Below are positions 1-5,690 of a stretch of DNA of 5,779 bases, one piece after another. The position numbers and the translations under genes are program-made. Position 1 is the stretch's first letter, and each line of letters starts with the position of its first letter. The notes under the pieces were generated by a model that saw nothing but the letters and a program-made list of their open reading frames with translations, did not search any database and had not been told where the DNA came from. Source of the DNA: Oscillospiraceae bacterium (GTDB lineage: Bacteria > Bacillota > Clostridia > Saccharofermentanales > Saccharofermentanaceae); the NCBI GenBank assembly GCA_902795955.1, contig CADBNJ010000209.1, positions 1 to 5,779 on the forward strand. The letters run 5' to 3'.

Positions 1-2496
1 GAGCTTGCTCCGGAGTGTATCGTTATACTCAGGAACGACGGGACTCTTCCGGTAACAGAACCGTGCAGGATCGCTGTGTACGGCAATGGTGCAAGGCATA
101 CTGTAAAGGGCGGTACAGGTTCCGGAGATGTTAACAGCAGATTTAAGGTGTCGGTATATGACGGACTTAAGGAGGCCGGTTTTGTCATCACGAATGAAGA
201 CTGGCTCGACAGGTATGATAAGGATCTGGAGGTGTATACCGAGGAGTATATTCAGAAGATCAAGAGGTATGCCGAGGAGAAGCACATTGTCGGGGAGATG
301 GCGCAGTTTGATAATCCTTTCGGGGTTATGGAGCAGCCTGAAGTGACGGATCAGGATATCGACAGGGACAGCGAGCTTGCGCTGTTCGTGATCACGCGTG
401 ATGCGGGCGAGGGCAAGGACCGCGAGTATAAGAGAGGCGATTATCTGCTCACCGAGACGGAGGAGGCGAACCTGCGCAAGGTTGCTTCCTCATACAAGAA
501 GACGGCGGTCATCCTCAACTGCGGCGGGATAATCGATACGTCGGTTATCAATTCAATCGAAGGGGTTGGGGCGCTCCTGACGGTGAGCCAGCTCGGCAAC
601 GTGGGAGGCAATATCATTGCCGACTGCATTCTGGGTAAGTCGGTTCCATCCGGCAAGCTGACGGATACGTGGGCAAAGAGATTTGAGGATTATCCGAACT
701 CCGCTACGTTCAGCTCGGATAATGATGATGAGGTGTACAAGGAAGGGATCTACGTCGGATACAGGTATTTCGATTCGTTCGGGATCGAGCCGATGTATCC
801 GTTCGGATTCGGTCTGTCATACACGACATTTGATACTGAGGTTACTGACGTGTCACTGACGGGGCAGAAGGTGAGGATCACGGCTTCCGTTACAAATACC
901 GGAGACGTGTATCCGGGCAAGGAAGTCGTCCAGGCGTACTGCTCCGCTCCTGCGGGCAATATCGACAAGCCTTATCAGGTGCTGGCCGGATATAAGAAGA
1001 CTGATGTGATCGCTCCCGGACAGAAGGGCGAAGTGACCATTGAGTTCGACATGACGGATCTGGCTTCCTATGATGCGAATACCGCGATGAGCGTGCTCGA
1101 GGAGGGCGATTATCTGATCCGCGTCGGCACGAGCTCTGCTGATACCAGGGTCGTTATGGCCATCAGTGTTCCGAAGACTGTCGAGGTGTGTAAGTACCGT
1201 AATGTTTTTGCACCTGATATGCATTTCGATGTTCTTACAAATCCCGGAAAGGGGCGCGAACTCAGTGCTATTGCCGATGACAGGCAGAAGAGCGGGGCAA
1301 AGACCTTTGTTCTTGATACTTCCGTGATCACGACGAGAGTTATCACATACACAGACAGCAGAGACGTGATAAGTGACGACAGGAGCGGCGAGGTCATAAC
1401 CCTGGCTGACGTCATGGCAGGCAAGGCAGAGCTTAAGCAGCTCGTGGCACAGCTTACGCCCGAAGAGATGGCACATATAGTAGTCGGCGCGTTCGAGGGT
1501 GAGCGTAAGGATGATACCGTTGTGGGATCAGCGTCCCTGCAGGTTCCCGGGGCAGCTGCCGAGACGACAAGGTCGTTCTTTGAATCGCGAAGGATCCCGT
1601 CGCTCGTTCTGGCAGACGGCCCTGCAGGCCTGAGGCTTATACCCCATTTCAAGGCATATCCTGATGGAAGCCTTGTGCCGGGCGGATATGTTTTCGGATT
1701 CTCAAAGCAGGATTTCCCGGCAGATCTTCCCGAGGGATGCACGGATTACTACCAGTACTGCACGGCAATCCCGATCGCGACGGCACTGGCACAGTCGTGG
1801 AATCCTGAACTGATAGAGAAGATCGGTTTCCTCATCGGTGAGGAAATGATCGACTTCGGCGTCCACCTCTGGCTCGCACCGGGAATGAACATTCACCGTA
1901 ACCCTCTCTGCGGAAGGAACTTCGAGTATTATTCGGAGGATCCGCTCATTACGGGCAAGTGCGCTGCGGCAATGACGAACGGCGTGCAGAAGAACAAGGG
2001 AAGAGGAACGACCATTAAGCACTATGCAGCCAACAACCAGGAGGATAACAGACTCTTCTCCAACTCGCATGTTACCGAGAAGACGATGAGGGAGATCTAT
2101 CTGAGAGGCTTTGAGATCGCCGTCAAGGAGTCACAGCCTCTGTCGATCATGACATCGTACAATCTCCTGAACGGCACGCATACTGCCAATCACTACGAGC
2201 TTATCCAGAACGTTCTCAGGGATGAGTGGGGATTTGAAGGCGTAGTAATGACGGACTGGTGTACGACTCAGGCTATCGTTGCCGAGATGGGATTCGGCAA
2301 CCCCGGCAAGTACAGAGAATCTTCAAGCGCAATGTGCGTTCATGCGGGCAACGACTGGATCATGCCGGGAAGTGCGACGGACGTTGAGGGCATTCTCAAG
2401 GCTGTTGAAGATAATGATTTGAGTGTGGCGGATCTTCAGTTCTGCACTTATAATATCCTGAAGACATGTATTATTTGTGCGGGAGACGAGATCTGA
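1..2496 (+). CDS. GH3 family beta-glucosidase, reversed domain order, 5'-truncated by window edge
   Basis: Glycoside hydrolase family 3 enzyme, most likely a beta-glucosidase releasing glucose from cello-oligosaccharides or aryl-glucosides by a retaining mechanism. The frame is open from base 1 and already reads family sequence (IVILRNDGTLP), so the GTG at 76 is internal and the true start lies outside; 831 residues are visible. Numbered from base 1, residues ~1-270 are the C-terminal-type alpha/beta domain, with the likely acid/base Glu137 in GEGKDR (nt 409-411). Residues ~281-383 are a fibronectin III-like domain and ~385-460 a linker. Residues ~465-831 are the barrel domain with ADGPAGLRL (Asp539), GRNFEYYSEDP, KHYAANN (Lys673-His674) and the nucleophile Asp752 in VVMTDW (nt 2254-2256). 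This order, C-type domain before barrel, is known from Butyrivibrio fibrisolvens and Ruminococcus albus glucosidases. All key residues are present, so it looks functional. Secretion cannot be judged without the N-terminus. Exact substrate is inferred. Confidence 0.93.
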   Translation, partial: ELAPECIVILRNDGTLPVTEPCRIAVYGNGARHTVKGGTGSGDVNSRFKVSVYDGLKEAGFVITNEDWLDRYDKDLEVYTEEYIQKIKRYAEEKHIVGEMAQFDNPFGVMEQPEVTDQDIDRDSELALFVITRDAGEGKDREYKRGDYLLTETEEANLRKVASSYKKTAVILNCGGIIDTSVINSIEGVGALLTVSQLGNVGGNIIADCILGKSVPSGKLTDTWAKRFEDYPNSATFSSDNDDEVYKEGIYVGYRYFDSFGIEPMYPFGFGLSYTTFDTEVTDVSLTGQKVRITASVTNTGDVYPGKEVVQAYCSAPAGNIDKPYQVLAGYKKTDVIAPGQKGEVTIEFDMTDLASYDANTAMSVLEEGDYLIRVGTSSADTRVVMAISVPKTVEVCKYRNVFAPDMHFDVLTNPGKGRELSAIADDRQKSGAKTFVLDTSVITTRVITYTDSRDVISDDRSGEVITLADVMAGKAELKQLVAQLTPEEMAHIVVGAFEGERKDDTVVGSASLQVPGAAAETTRSFFESRRIPSLVLADGPAGLRLIPHFKAYPDGSLVPGGYVFGFSKQDFPADLPEGCTDYYQYCTAIPIATALAQSWNPELIEKIGFLIGEEMIDFGVHLWLAPGMNIHRNPLCGRNFEYYSEDPLITGKCAAAMTNGVQKNKGRGTTIKHYAANNQEDNRLFSNSHVTEKTMREIYLRGFEIAVKESQPLSIMTSYNLLNGTHTANHYELIQNVLRDEWGFEGVVMTDWCTTQAIVAEMGFGNPGKYRESSSAMCVHAGNDWIMPGSATDVEGILKAVEDNDLSVADLQFCTYNILKTCIICAGDEI

Positions 2497-2499
2497 TAA

Positions 2500-3465
2500 A
2501 TGAGTTCAGTCGATATTGAGAAGATGTCTAAGGAGGAAGCCCTGGAGTATCTGGGGCTTCCTTCTGACGCTAACGATTTCTACATAGACGAGAAGTTCTG
2601 GAAGCTGTCCAAGCAGTACAGAGGCAAGAACGACAAGGAGTCTGAGGATAAACTGTCCGAGCTGTCGGCGGTGTACAACATCGCGTGCGGCCGAAGGGAC
2701 GAGGCGCTGCGCAAGGCGGACGAGCGTGCAAAGGCTTCCAAATTTCTGGGCAAGACGAAAGATGAGTGGAAGAATTATTTCGCATATTCGTGGCTCAAGA
2801 TAGTTGTCATCATTGCTGTGGCATTATGCATCGGAGGGATCATCTTCAGTATGTTCACGAACAGGTATGATGCGTCGCTCGTTGCTTTCGGGCATTTTGA
2901 GGTCGACTCGTCTTTGCTGGAGGATGCCTGCCGGGGTGACAGCCTCAACAAGGTGTATGTGACTTCGGTCAATATAGTGGTTCCCAACGAACAGAAACAG
3001 TCGAAGAACATCTATGCGGATCAGACGTTGTCATCGCAGCTTAATTCATATCCGAATGTTCTCATTACCGACACGATGACGTATAAATATTATTTCGGGT
3101 ATTACAAGGACATGACCCCGGTGTATGAGGACCTGAAGATCATCGCCCCGGCTGAACTGTCAATGCTTACCGAGCCCGTATATCTGAGCGAACTCGAGGC
3201 ATTTCTCTATACCAGGAACTATTATTATCAGCAGGGACTGATTACTGAAGAGGAATACTACGGTGAGAAGAACCACAGCCCGGCTCAGATCATGGTGGGA
3301 CTCCGCGTCAAGGACACCGCTCTCGGAGAGAAGATAGGGGTAAGGGATCTGTGGCCCGATACGGAGGAAGGGATAATAATATCAATGTTCAGCGACACTT
3401 CGAGCGTCGAGGATTCGGAGAAACTTATCGTTAATCTTCTTCACAATCTGTCCAGGAGCAACTGA
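2500..3465 (+). CDS. Single-pass membrane protein with degenerate (HPD-less) J-like domain
   Basis: 321 residues, not matched to a named family. Residues ~12-70 resemble the J domain of DnaJ co-chaperones: EYLGLPSDAN, then an aromatic/lysine-rich helix (EKFWKLSKQY), then a helix ending LSELSAVYNIA. The loop between the helices reads RGKND where HPD is expected, so stimulation of DnaK is unlikely. A lysine/arginine-rich stretch (71-92) leads to one membrane segment at ~100-119 (KIVVIIAVALCIGGIIFSMF). By the positive-inside rule the J-like part is cytoplasmic and the ~200 C-terminal residues, rich in Tyr, Asp and Glu, lie outside. The ATG follows the glucosidase stop (TGATAAATG) by three bases; the nearest purine run, GGGAG at 2481-2485, is too far for a good ribosome site, which suggests coupled translation. 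ATG at 2524 (residue 9) is a less likely alternative start. The 3' end overlaps the convergent pseudouridine synthase gene. Function unknown; reality as a gene is well supported by length, context and domain structure. Confidence 0.85.
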   Translation: MSSVDIEKMSKEEALEYLGLPSDANDFYIDEKFWKLSKQYRGKNDKESEDKLSELSAVYNIACGRRDEALRKADERAKASKFLGKTKDEWKNYFAYSWLKIVVIIAVALCIGGIIFSMFTNRYDASLVAFGHFEVDSSLLEDACRGDSLNKVYVTSVNIVVPNEQKQSKNIYADQTLSSQLNSYPNVLITDTMTYKYYFGYYKDMTPVYEDLKIIAPAELSMLTEPVYLSELEAFLYTRNYYYQQGLITEEEYYGEKNHSPAQIMVGLRVKDTALGEKIGVRDLWPDTEEGIIISMFSDTSSVEDSEKLIVNLLHNLSRSN

Positions 3466-4151
3466 AGTTCATCATCCGTCATCTCTCTTAACATTCCGGG
3501 GTTAGCCTCATTGAGCCTTAAGTCTGCCACGCTGATCCTTCGAAGCGTTATTACCTGCCTTCCGTAGTGCGAGATGATGCGCCTGACTTCGTGTGTCTTG
3601 CCTTCGGTGAGCGTTATCGTGCATGTGTTATTGACCGCGTTTATGAGAGTGCACGGAGCGAGCTTAACGCACTCGTCCGTATCACGGAGCGTTATCCCTC
3701 GTGACAATTCTTCTGCGATGATATCTGTCAGAGGATCCCCCTGATATGTGACTTCATAAGTCTTGGGGATCTTATACCTGGGAGATGTCAGCTTGTGGTT
3801 GAGATCGCCGTCATTTGTGATTATGAGAAGCCCCGTCGTGTGATAATCGAGCCTGCCGACAGGACTCAAATGCTTGCCCTTGAGATCCTGCGGAATATAA
3901 TCGCCGACACACTTATACCGTTTGTCCTCCATTGCGGTCAGCACTTCGTCCGGCTTATCGAAAACAAGATAAATATGCTCACGGCCTCCAAAACTCTCAC
4001 CGTTGATCTTTACCTGATCGCCGGTCTCTGTCTTGTATCCCGGGTCTTTGATCTGCACTCCGTTGACCGTAACGGCACCTGACGAGATCAGATCCCTGAC
4101 CTTGCTCCTCGTCCCGTATCCGGAGTTCGCCAATAATTTATCCAAACGCAT
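3441..4151 (-). CDS. rsuA: 16S rRNA pseudouridine synthase, RsuA/RluB/E/F family
   Basis: 236-residue enzyme that isomerises a specific uridine in rRNA to pseudouridine; the closest match by layout is RsuA, which modifies U516 of 16S rRNA. Residues ~1-55 form an S4 RNA-binding domain (RLDKLLANSGYGTR, then ISSGAVTVNG). The catalytic domain follows, with PVGRLDYHTTGLLIITNDGDL at ~97-117 holding the catalytic Asp102 of the GRLD motif, the K-x-Y motif KTYEV (130-134), and the C-terminal GKTHEVRR (184-191). Length fits RsuA (about 230-240). I chose ATG at 4151 because S4 proteins of this family begin MRLDK; the frame extends to 4199, but the extra residues resemble nothing, and start pairs at 4169/4166 also lack a ribosome site. 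No Shine-Dalgarno precedes 4151; a TATAAT box lies six bases upstream, suggesting a leaderless mRNA. Exact target (RsuA versus RluB/E/F) is an inference from length and motif style. Confidence 0.93.
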   Translation of the reverse strand: MRLDKLLANSGYGTRSKVRDLISSGAVTVNGVQIKDPGYKTETGDQVKINGESFGGREHIYLVFDKPDEVLTAMEDKRYKCVGDYIPQDLKGKHLSPVGRLDYHTTGLLIITNDGDLNHKLTSPRYKIPKTYEVTYQGDPLTDIIAEELSRGITLRDTDECVKLAPCTLINAVNNTCTITLTEGKTHEVRRIISHYGRQVITLRRISVADLRLNEANPGMLREMTDDELQLLLDRL

Positions 4152-4157
4152 AAGGCG

Positions 4158-4163
4158 ATTATA
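4158..4163 (-). promoter_or_regulatory. -10 box of pseudouridine synthase gene, leaderless start predicted
   Basis: On the minus strand a perfect TATAAT is followed by six bases (CGCCTT) and then ATG 4151, so the normal transcript start would be the A of the AUG itself. Only a weak -35 (TTCTGG, spacer about 18) can be offered. No Shine-Dalgarno is present, which fits a leaderless message. Confidence 0.55.
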
Positions 4164-4175
4164 CATCATATGAGG

Positions 4176-4181
4176 TATAAT
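4176..4181 (+). promoter_or_regulatory. -10 box of smr-udg operon, leaderless start predicted
   Basis: A perfect TATAAT ends eight bases before ATG 4190, placing the expected transcript start at about 4188, within two bases of the AUG. No good -35 box is seen 16-18 bases upstream (AAGGCG region), and no extended TGn element. The box lies in the right arm of the palindrome at 4157-4182. Inferred from position and sequence only. Confidence 0.55.
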
Positions 4182-4189
4182 CCAGAAGT

Positions 4190-4528
4190 ATGAAGACAAT
4201 AAATATCGAGACAGGACACCCTACAGCGCAGCAGGCGATGGACAGGCTTACGAATGAACTATACCGCGTAAGGGCATCGGGAGTTCCATATGCCAAGATA
4301 ATCCACGGCTACGGCAGCAGCGGGCAGGGCGGTGCGATCAAATCCGCACTGAAGCGCCATGTATCGGTTCTTATCAGCAGGAGACTTATTACGGGTTACG
4401 TATATGGCGAGGAGTTCGGGACTTTCTATGCAAAGGCTCAGTCATATGCGGCACGTTATAAGGAACTGCGCAGCGACATCGACTGGGGGCGTTCCAACGA
4501 CGGTGTTACGATAGTATTCTTTAAGTGA
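4190..4528 (+). CDS. Stand-alone Smr-domain protein
   Basis: 112 residues, essentially one Smr (small MutS-related) domain. The N-terminal strand and helix INIETGHPTAQQAMDRLTNEL match the opening of the domain. The core KIIHGYGSSGQGGAIKSAL (36-54) is the clostridial form of the HGxGTGxLR loop, with His39-Gly40 conserved. The tail YVYGEEFGTFYAKA and NDGVTIVFFK closes the fold. Smr domains in MutS2 and related proteins have nicking or RNA-cleaving activity; that this small protein is a nuclease is inferred. It is the first gene of an operon with a uracil-DNA glycosylase nine bases downstream, so a DNA-maintenance role is plausible. It starts at ATG 4190, since the domain begins at once; GAGG at 4172-4175 is 14 bases away and lies upstream of the predicted transcript start, so the mRNA looks leaderless. 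Confidence 0.9.
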   Translation: MKTINIETGHPTAQQAMDRLTNELYRVRASGVPYAKIIHGYGSSGQGGAIKSALKRHVSVLISRRLITGYVYGEEFGTFYAKAQSYAARYKELRSDIDWGRSNDGVTIVFFK

Positions 4529-4537
4529 GAGGTTTAT

Positions 4538-5134
4538 ATGAGTGCGGAATTTGATAATAAGTGGGCGGAGTTTGAGCAAATGTGCCTTAGTTGCACAGGA
4601 TGCAGTCTTAAGGACACGGTGACGAATGTTGTCATCTACAGAGGATCGCGTAAGGCGCCTCTAATGATAGTCGGGGAGGCTCCCGGTGCGGAAGAGGATA
4701 AGGAAGGCAAGCCTTTCGTGGGGCGGTCGGGAAGGCTGCTCCAGAGTCTCATAGATGCTTACGGCTTCGGAGAGAATGATTATCACATCTGTAATATCTG
4801 CAAGTGCAGACCTCCGGAGAACAGGAGACCCGAGCCGTCGGAGATCGCCGCGTGCAAGAAGAATCTTGCCGTTCAGTTTAAGCTGGTGCAGCCCAAGGTG
4901 ATACTCCTGTGCGGATCGACTGCATATGAAGGGTTCTTCGGGACCAAACCGGTGATGAAGGATGTGAGAGGGCAGTTCATCGAGAAGAACGGGTATTACA
5001 TCATGACGACGTATCACCCCGCTTTCGCGTTGAGGAATCCTGCCAATAAGATCCCGATATTCGAGGATATGGGGAAGGTGAGGGATAAACTGGCGGAACT
5101 CGGTTTGATGGAGCCGTGGAAGGGGATAAACTGA
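4538..5134 (+). CDS. Family 4 uracil-DNA glycosylase (4Fe-4S)
   Basis: 198-residue cytoplasmic base-excision repair enzyme that removes uracil from DNA, arising from cytosine deamination or dUTP incorporation. Motif 1 is [20 protein letters not shown] (46-65), which forms the uracil pocket. [14 protein letters not shown] (89-102) and the C-terminal motif [11 protein letters not shown] (158-168, His160) are both typical of family 4. Likely 4Fe-4S ligands are Cys19, Cys22, Cys90 and Cys106: a CxxC pair and a second pair 16 residues apart, as in thermophile family 4 enzymes. Length is normal (about 190-220). A good ribosome site GAGAGG (4527-4532) overlaps the smr stop and sits five bases before ATG 4538, so it is co-translated with smr. 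In older annotation such proteins are sometimes called the N-terminal domain of a phage DNA polymerase; the complete Fe-S and HP motifs make glycosylase the better call. Confidence 0.95.
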   Translation: MSAEFDNKWAEFEQMCLSCTGCSLKDTVTNVVIYRGSRKAPLMIVGEAPGAEEDKEGKPFVGRSGRLLQSLIDAYGFGENDYHICNICKCRPPENRRPEPSEIAACKKNLAVQFKLVQPKVILLCGSTAYEGFFGTKPVMKDVRGQFIEKNGYYIMTTYHPAFALRNPANKIPIFEDMGKVRDKLAELGLMEPWKGIN

Positions 5135-5136
5135 TA

Positions 5137-5165
5137 TCGTCAATAGTACAAAAATGTACTATAAT
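5137..5165 (+). promoter_or_regulatory. Promoter of small gene at 5198
   Basis: TCGTCA (5137-5142, four of six matches to TTGACA) is followed by a 17-base spacer and a perfect TATAAT (5160-5165). The expected start is near 5172, giving a leader of about 26 bases that holds the AGGGAGG ribosome site. The spacer is almost filled by the inverted repeat at 5143-5162. Confidence 0.65.
5143..5162. promoter_or_regulatory. Operator-like perfect inverted repeat within promoter
   Basis: ATAGTACA (5143-5150) and TGTACTAT (5155-5162) are perfect inverted repeats separated by AAAA. They lie between the -35 and -10 boxes and overlap the first bases of the -10, the classical place for a repressor. The core GTACA-N4-TGTAC does not match the Firmicute LexA box (GAAC-N4-GTTC) or the CopY/BlaI type (TACA-N2-TGTA). 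A weak terminator for the upstream operon is an alternative, but the stem is AT-rich and the following T run is broken. Confidence 0.6.
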
Positions 5166-5197
5166 TATTTCAGTATTCGACATAAGGGAGGCCCCGT

Positions 5198-5467
5198 ATG
5201 GCAGGCTTTGGATTTGATGCAGGCGCAACACAGGCAATGGGCAACGCAGGGGATATGTATCTGGTCGTTCAGGTGGTGCTGACGGAGAAGTTCATCGGTA
5301 CAGGTTCTGGAGTTTCCAGTCTTACTAATCTTCAGGCAACACTCAATCAGTATGCTTCGATGGGCTACAGGCTACACACGATATCAACAACATCTTCCGG
5401 ATCGAAGGGATTCCTGGGCGGGGATAAGATCCAGGCAACCATGGTGTTCGAGCGTGTGATGATGTAA
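5198..5467 (+). CDS. Small DUF4177-like protein of unknown function
   Basis: 89-residue soluble protein with no signal peptide or membrane segment. After a Gly/Ala-rich N-terminus, residues ~21-32 form a strand (YLVVQVVLTEKF), ~44-56 a helix (NLQATLNQYASMG), then YRLHTISTTS, and a last strand ending TMVFER (81-86). The pattern strand, helix with LN...GYxLH, and closing VFER resembles DUF4177, small proteins often found alone or beside transport or regulatory genes; this match is from memory of the pattern and is moderate. The start is clear: AGGGAGG (5185-5191) lies six bases before ATG 5198. It has its own promoter with an inverted repeat between -35 and -10, so it appears to be regulated separately from the upstream uracil-DNA glycosylase. 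No terminator is obvious before the tRNA promoter. Function unknown. Confidence 0.85.
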   Translation: MAGFGFDAGATQAMGNAGDMYLVVQVVLTEKFIGTGSGVSSLTNLQATLNQYASMGYRLHTISTTSSGSKGFLGGDKIQATMVFERVMM

Positions 5468-5490
5468 GCTGAAGTGATTTATTTTTGTGC

Positions 5491-5519
5491 TTGATTTATA
5501 AATAGTGCTTTGTTATAAT
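5491..5519 (+). promoter_or_regulatory. Promoter of tRNA-Gln gene
   Basis: TTGATT (5491-5496) and a perfect TATAAT (5514-5519) are separated by 17 bases, a strong sigma-A type promoter. The AT-rich spacer includes the palindrome ATTTATAAAT. The transcript would start near 5526, leaving a leader of about 27 bases to be trimmed by RNase P at 5553. Confidence 0.8.
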
Positions 5520-5552
5520 AGCGTGCGTTGAAAGGCTGAAGCTTTTTGATAT

Positions 5553-5626
5553 TGCCGAATTGTGTAATGGTAGCACTCCGGTTTCTGGTACCGTCTGTCT
5601 GGGTTCGAATCCTAGTTCGGCAGCCA
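5553..5626 (+). tRNA. tRNA-Gln (anticodon CUG), CCA encoded
   Basis: A complete cloverleaf can be folded by hand. Acceptor TGCCGAA (5553-5559) pairs with TTCGGCA (5616-5622), followed by discriminator G5623 and encoded CCA (5624-5626). The D arm is GTGT/GCAC around AATGGTA. The anticodon stem CCGGT (5578-5582)/ACCGT (5590-5594) has four pairs and a C-T mismatch at 27:43. The loop TTCTGGT (5583-5589) gives anticodon CTG at 5585-5587, reading CAG. The variable loop is four bases. The T arm CTGGG/CCTAG encloses TTCGAAT. U1-A72 and G73 fit glutamine tRNAs. In Firmicutes it is expected to be charged first with Glu and then amidated by GatCAB. Confidence 0.95.
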
Positions 5627-5630
5627 ATAT

Positions 5631-5690
5631 TAAAGGGGTTATCTCGGAAGTGATCGGTTCACAGAGAGATGACCCCTTTATTTTGTTTTT
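5631..5690 (+). terminator. Rho-independent terminator after tRNA-Gln
   Basis: TAAAGGGGTTATCTC (5631-5645) pairs with GAGATGACCCCTTTA (5666-5680) over 15 pairs with one G-T wobble, followed by TTTTGTTTTT (5681-5690). The 20-base loop can form a small inner hairpin, GTGA/TCAC. On the opposite strand no T run follows, so it acts on rightward transcripts only. It starts five bases after the encoded CCA end of the tRNA. Confidence 0.93.

Larger units (their letters stand above)
4157..4182. repeat. 26-bp near-perfect palindrome between divergent genes
   Basis: GATTATAC (4157-4164) and GTATAATC (4175-4182) are perfect inverted repeats around a ten-base centre that itself contains CATATG exactly at the dyad (4167-4172). 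Twelve of thirteen base pairs are symmetric; only 4165/4174 (A against G) breaks it. Each arm holds a TATAAT pointing outward, so the palindrome may be a symmetric double promoter, an operator for one dimeric regulator, or both. Confidence 0.8.

Noticed and set aside
853..1742. Two long minus-strand open frames (about 207 and 210 codons) inside the glucosidase gene
   Set aside because: They lie opposite well-conserved GH3 coding sequence, overlap each other in different frames, have no ribosome sites and translate to sequence with no recognisable motif; they are shadows of the plus-strand gene.
1702..2070. Minus-strand open frame of 122 codons
   Set aside because: Antisense to the catalytic barrel of the glucosidase (GRNFEYYSEDP and KHYAANN region); no domain or start signal of its own.
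2530..2536. AAGGAGG inside the J-like gene, like a ribosome site
   Set aside because: No ATG, GTG or TTG follows at a suitable distance in any useful frame; it encodes Lys-Glu-Glu of the protein.
3795..4082. Plus-strand 95-codon frame opposite the pseudouridine synthase
   Set aside because: The minus strand carries the S4 domain and GRLD motif here; the plus frame has no ribosome site or known motif.
4661..5143. Minus-strand 160-codon frame opposite the uracil-DNA glycosylase
   Set aside because: The plus strand holds all family 4 motifs and Fe-S cysteines; the minus frame is a shadow.
5529..5549. Possible attenuator hairpin (AAAG/CTTT) in the tRNA leader
   Set aside because: Only four to five weak pairs around a seven-base loop; too unstable to call, and tRNA leaders are simply removed by processing.
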